NCBI GenBank assembly: GCA_021772535.1 | Contig: JAJFLV010000249.1 | Span: forward strand, 1-53,660 | From: Opitutales bacterium | GTDB taxonomy: Bacteria; Verrucomicrobiota; Verrucomicrobiia; Opitutales; UBA2987 | Reading direction: 5' to 3' | Length of the DNA: 53,660 bases | Shown here: positions 51,496 to 53,660 of the stretch, in pieces | Layout of the letters: the number at the start of each line of letters is the position of its first letter | Position numbering within the stretch: position 1 is the stretch's first letter | Program-made: the position numbers and the translations under genes | The notes under the pieces: model-generated | The model's input: only the letters and a program-made list of their open reading frames with translations | Database searches by the model: none | What the model was told of the DNA's origin: nothing

Positions 51496-52494
51496 TTACC
51501 AAAGGTCGTCCGCCTTGGGATTGCCTTGAAGTTTAAGCATGAAATGCTCCACGGTTTTCGCTTCGGATTTCTGAAGAGCTAAAAAAGCGGCGCCCAGAAC
51601 CGGCGGTAGGATAGGGGGGTTCAAAATTGCCCCCGGCAAAACGGTATTTAATTTGGATTTCAGAGTGGAAGTGAAATAATCTCCCGATCGGGCCACTCCG
51701 CCAATGGCTGATACCTTAACCGTCTCTTTTTCCCAATCGAGTTTTTGAGCTACAGCCAAAGTCATCCGGGCCAGTTCCGCAAAACCTTCTTCAGCAATTT
51801 CACCGGCAACCCCATCCCCCATTTCCGCTTCCCTGATGACGATTCGAGCAAGTTGCGCAATTTCGTGAACTCCTATCTGGTTAGGACCATAGAGGTTTTC
51901 AGTCAGGTCGCCGATGGATTTGATACCCAGTTGTTCAAGAATCGACTGGGACAGCGAAGTCGGTTTTCCGCGCCCATCGACTTCATGCGCGGCAGCCTTC
52001 AATGCCTGTTGGCCCAACCAGTAACCGCTTCCGAAATCGTCAATCTTCCAACCCCAGCCACCAGCTTGCCAGGCGCATCCGTCGTTGGTTCGCCCATAGG
52101 CAGCAGAGCCGGTTCCGGCGACGATGACAATGCCCGGAGCGCCGCCCAAAGCGCCCGCCAGTGCGATTCGCAAATCGTGATCCACCCACACTTTGTTCGG
52201 GGACGAAATTCCGGCCTCCACTACGGCCTGTTTGAACCGATCACGGTCCTTCTGCGAGCTAACCCCAGCGCACCCGAGAAAGGCCGCATCAGCGGGCCGT
52301 TTTTTCAATCCACTGTCTTTCCATGCCAAGGCAAACGCTTCCTCCAGGGCCTTTATGGAGTTTTCCAAACCGTTTCGCTTAACATTGGCCGGTCCCACCA
52401 ATCCCGTTCCGATAATCTCGCCCTGAGGAGAAACCAGGACCGCCCGAGAACGGGTTCCTCCACCATCGAAACCGAGCGCTCCGAAATCTTTCAT
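51496..52494 (-). CDS. N-acetylglucosamine kinase-like protein (BadF/BadG/BcrA ATPase family)
   Basis: Encodes 332 residues of the ASKHA fold. The phosphate 1 motif LGFDGGGTRSRAVLVSPQG is at the N-terminus, followed by VWVDHDLRIALAGAL with its Asp, and the phosphate 2/adenosine region IVIVAGTGSAAYGRTNDG with GWKIDDFGSGYWLG. These match the NAGK and BadF/BadG family, so it probably phosphorylates GlcNAc or a related amino sugar, for instance during wall recycling. Other family members activate dehydratases, so substrate is inferred. It is convergent with proS. Confidence 0.78.
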   Translation of the reverse strand: MKDFGALGFDGGGTRSRAVLVSPQGEIIGTGLVGPANVKRNGLENSIKALEEAFALAWKDSGLKKRPADAAFLGCAGVSSQKDRDRFKQAVVEAGISSPNKVWVDHDLRIALAGALGGAPGIVIVAGTGSAAYGRTNDGCAWQAGGWGWKIDDFGSGYWLGQQALKAAAHEVDGRGKPTSLSQSILEQLGIKSIGDLTENLYGPNQIGVHEIAQLARIVIREAEMGDGVAGEIAEEGFAELARMTLAVAQKLDWEKETVKVSAIGGVARSGDYFTSTLKSKLNTVLPGAILNPPILPPVLGAAFLALQKSEAKTVEHFMLKLQGNPKADDLW

Positions 52495-52555
52495 GGCCGA
52501 TATTTATACCGGTCGCCGTGATAAGCTCCACATTTTTGTTCGGAAACATTTCCTC

Positions 52556-52568
52556 ACTACAGTGTAGT
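52556..52568. promoter_or_regulatory. Perfect 13-bp inverted repeat upstream of the GlcNAc-kinase gene
   Basis: The 13-mer ACTACAGTGTAGT is a perfect palindrome around a central G. It lies 62 bases upstream of the minus-strand kinase start and looks like an operator half-site pair for a small dimeric regulator. No nearby regulator gene is seen, so its protein is unknown. Confidence 0.4.
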
Positions 52569-52621
52569 CTAAACACATCCAAATGGCCGCAGATCCACCT
52601 GGTTCACGATCTGGATACATG

Positions 52622-52666
52622 TAGAGTCAATATTCGATACATTTGACGTGATGTATTGAGGATATT
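52622..52666 (+). repeat. Left copy of 45-bp direct repeat flanking a toxin-antitoxin pair
   Basis: This 45-base element (TAGAGTCAATATTCG... to ...GTATTGAGGATATT) recurs at 53388-53432 with 40 of 45 positions identical by direct comparison. It contains an inverted repeat, ATACAT with ATGTAT around an 8-base loop, that is broken in the right copy. It sits 22 bases before the promoter of the toxin-antitoxin operon, so it could be its operator, a cassette border, or both. Confidence 0.75.
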
Positions 52667-52688
52667 GGGTTAGACCAGAAAAAACGTT

Positions 52689-52716
52689 TTGCACTTTTCC
52701 CTTAGAAGCGTATTAT
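52689..52716 (+). promoter_or_regulatory. Sigma70-type promoter of the toxin-antitoxin operon, probably leaderless
   Basis: A -35 hexamer TTGCAC (52689-52694) is followed after 16 bases by TATTAT (52711-52716). Transcription would be expected to start about 7 bases later, at or beside the A of the antitoxin ATG (52723). No Shine-Dalgarno precedes that ATG, so the mRNA is probably leaderless. Confidence 0.6.
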
Positions 52717-52722
52717 AACTCC

Positions 52723-52923
52723 ATGCTAGCGGAAGAACTAAAGAAATTGTCCAAATCAGAAAAGCTTCTGCTCATCAATGACTTGTGGGATGAAATTGCC
52801 CAGGATTCCGAAGAAATTCCTCTAACTTCGGAGCAGGAAAAGGTCCTGGATCAAAGGTATGCGGAATTTCTGGATAACCCAGACGAAGGAAAGACTTGGG
52901 AAGCCTTTAAAAAAGAACTATAA
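52723..52923 (+). CDS. Addiction-module antitoxin (CHP02574-type component)
   Basis: Encodes 66 residues: an acidic helical protein with the start MLAEELKKLSKSEKLLLIND, LWDEIAQDSEEIPLTSEQEKVLDQRY, and the C-terminal DEGKTWEAFKKEL. This matches the 'putative addiction module component' family that precedes ParE/RelE toxins. It should bind and neutralise the toxin encoded next. The likely transcript starts at its ATG. It ends 20 bases before the toxin start. Confidence 0.82.
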   Translation: MLAEELKKLSKSEKLLLINDLWDEIAQDSEEIPLTSEQEKVLDQRYAEFLDNPDEGKTWEAFKKEL

Positions 52924-52943
52924 GAAAAGGTAAGGTCTACGAG

Positions 52944-53234
52944 TTGATTATTCGCAATCGAGCTCAAGTCGAGATTGCGGAAATCATGCATTGGTATGAA
53001 GAAAAAGAGAATGGATTAGGGAATTATTTCCTCCTTTGTCTGGACGCGTCACTGGAAGCCATGCGGCGATACCCCACGGCACCTAGAATCATTCGACATG
53101 AATACCGGCGGTTTTTCGTCCGCAAGTTTCCCGTCGGCGTTTATTACATCGTAAGAAATAACAGAATCTTCGTGGATGTCGTAGAGCCGTTTCCACGCGA
53201 CCCTTCCAGGCTAGATGAAAAACTAAAAAGCTAA
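52944..53234 (+). CDS. ParE/RelE-family toxin
   Basis: Encodes 96 residues from a TTG at 52944 with a purine-rich site just upstream (AAAAGGTAAGG). The compact beta-alpha fold is visible in RAQVEIAEIMHWYEEKENGLG, FLLCLDASLEAMRRYPTAPR and the conserved C-terminal block YRRFFVRKFPVGVYYIVRNNRIFV, DVVEPFPRDPSRL. ParE-type members poison DNA gyrase and RelE-type ones cleave mRNA. This sequence looks ParE-like. The TTG start would keep toxin levels below antitoxin. Confidence 0.83.
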   Translation: MIIRNRAQVEIAEIMHWYEEKENGLGNYFLLCLDASLEAMRRYPTAPRIIRHEYRRFFVRKFPVGVYYIVRNNRIFVDVVEPFPRDPSRLDEKLKS

Positions 53235-53660
53235 CACGGCATTTCATGAATCACCTGCATCTACGATGTCCGCGGTTCATGACATTAACGTTTGGTGCAT
53301 TATCGGTAACTACCATTGTAGGCCATGGATTAGTGCGGTCTAATCAAACTCAAACTGTCCCCAATTTCTTCGAATCTTGGAAGACGATAGAGTTAATATC
53401 CGATGCCTTTGACGAGATGTATTGAGGATATTTATCATTTTGTTAGTCTAAAGTGATGGCTGTTAGCATTATTTTTTAAGTTCAATAAGATTCTGCTAAT
53501 CAAATACTTAACGTTTCTTAAATCAACGAACAATCGAATTTTGTTAGTTTTTCGAGTTTATTGCGTCAAACAGTTAGATAAGTGCTGGTGGAATGAACAA
53601 TACAAACGCTGACGCAAACCGTCAGTACTAAATAAATGGTGGAACTAACTTAAAATAGGA
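53235..53660. other. Intergenic tail with no supported gene
   Basis: The last 426 bases are AT-rich and hold stop codons in all frames at short intervals. They contain the right copy of the 45-bp repeat, a TTAGTCTAAA box (53446-53455) that resembles TAGTCTAAAC near 52565, and short GTTAG/CTAAC words near 53464 and 53644. No coding or RNA gene could be supported. Confidence 0.6.
53388..53432 (+). repeat. Right copy of 45-bp direct repeat
   Basis: It matches the copy at 52622-52666 in 40 of 45 positions, including the fully conserved ATGTATTGAGGATATT end. It lies 153 bases after the toxin stop, so the two copies bracket the whole toxin-antitoxin pair (about 720 bases between them). It lacks a downstream gene inside the window. 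Confidence 0.75.

Noticed and set aside
53235-53660. Integron attC-like words (GTTAG, CTAAC) around the toxin-antitoxin pair
   Set aside because: The spacing and paired R/L boxes of attC sites were not found; the 45-bp repeats are not attC-like.

Overview
The window looks like a chromosomal segment of a Gram-negative bacterium, most likely of the Verrucomicrobiota (Opitutae-like). That placement is an inference. It rests on the murC-murB fusion inside a complete division and cell-wall (dcw) cluster, a meso-DAP-type MurE, a DCC plus lipase-maturation-factor fusion, Trp/Ala-rich helical-repeat proteins, and a kinase-like/PEGA/FGE-like chimera. No rRNA or tRNA gene was seen that could settle it.

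Region 1 (1-20214): a tlyA-type rRNA methyltransferase cut by the left edge is divergent from a dcw cluster on the + strand: mraZ, a small ORF, rsmH, ftsL, ftsI, murE, murF, mraY, murD, a LysM lipoprotein gene, ftsW, murG, murC-murB, ddl, ftsQ, ftsA, ftsZ. Many genes overlap by 4 bases or are a few bases apart, so they are probably co-transcribed and translationally coupled. They cover peptidoglycan precursor synthesis from UDP-MurNAc to lipid II, septal synthesis (FtsW/FtsI) and the Z-ring (FtsA/FtsZ). A four-copy 10-bp repeat upstream of mraZ fits an MraZ operator.

Region 2 (20215-38591): metabolic genes in short operons. They include a nucleotidyltransferase plus MetE-like methyltransferase pair, an LMF1-type membrane protein, an anaerobic ribonucleotide reductase operon (nrdDG) behind two NrdR boxes, an iron alcohol dehydrogenase of the hydroxyacid-oxoacid transhydrogenase type, an AsmA-like protein, a helical-repeat protein, a MoeB/ThiF-rhodanese protein, manC-ruvX, lutAB without lutC, and a stand-alone phosphopantothenoylcysteine decarboxylase.

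Region 3 (38592-46315): a 1047-residue membrane protein with a degenerate kinase domain, PEGA-like repeats and an FGE-like domain; the 4.5S SRP RNA gene; a secreted sialidase-like protein; and a secreted M16 protease.

Region 4 (46316-53660): accessory-like DNA with an orphan VapB-like antitoxin, an AT-rich TIR-like gene that may be a defence effector, a class III nucleotide cyclase with a membrane tail, a hicAB module, proS, a GlcNAc-kinase-like gene, and a ParE-type toxin-antitoxin pair. That pair has a probably leaderless promoter and is bracketed by 45-bp direct repeats. The last 430 bases hold no clear gene.
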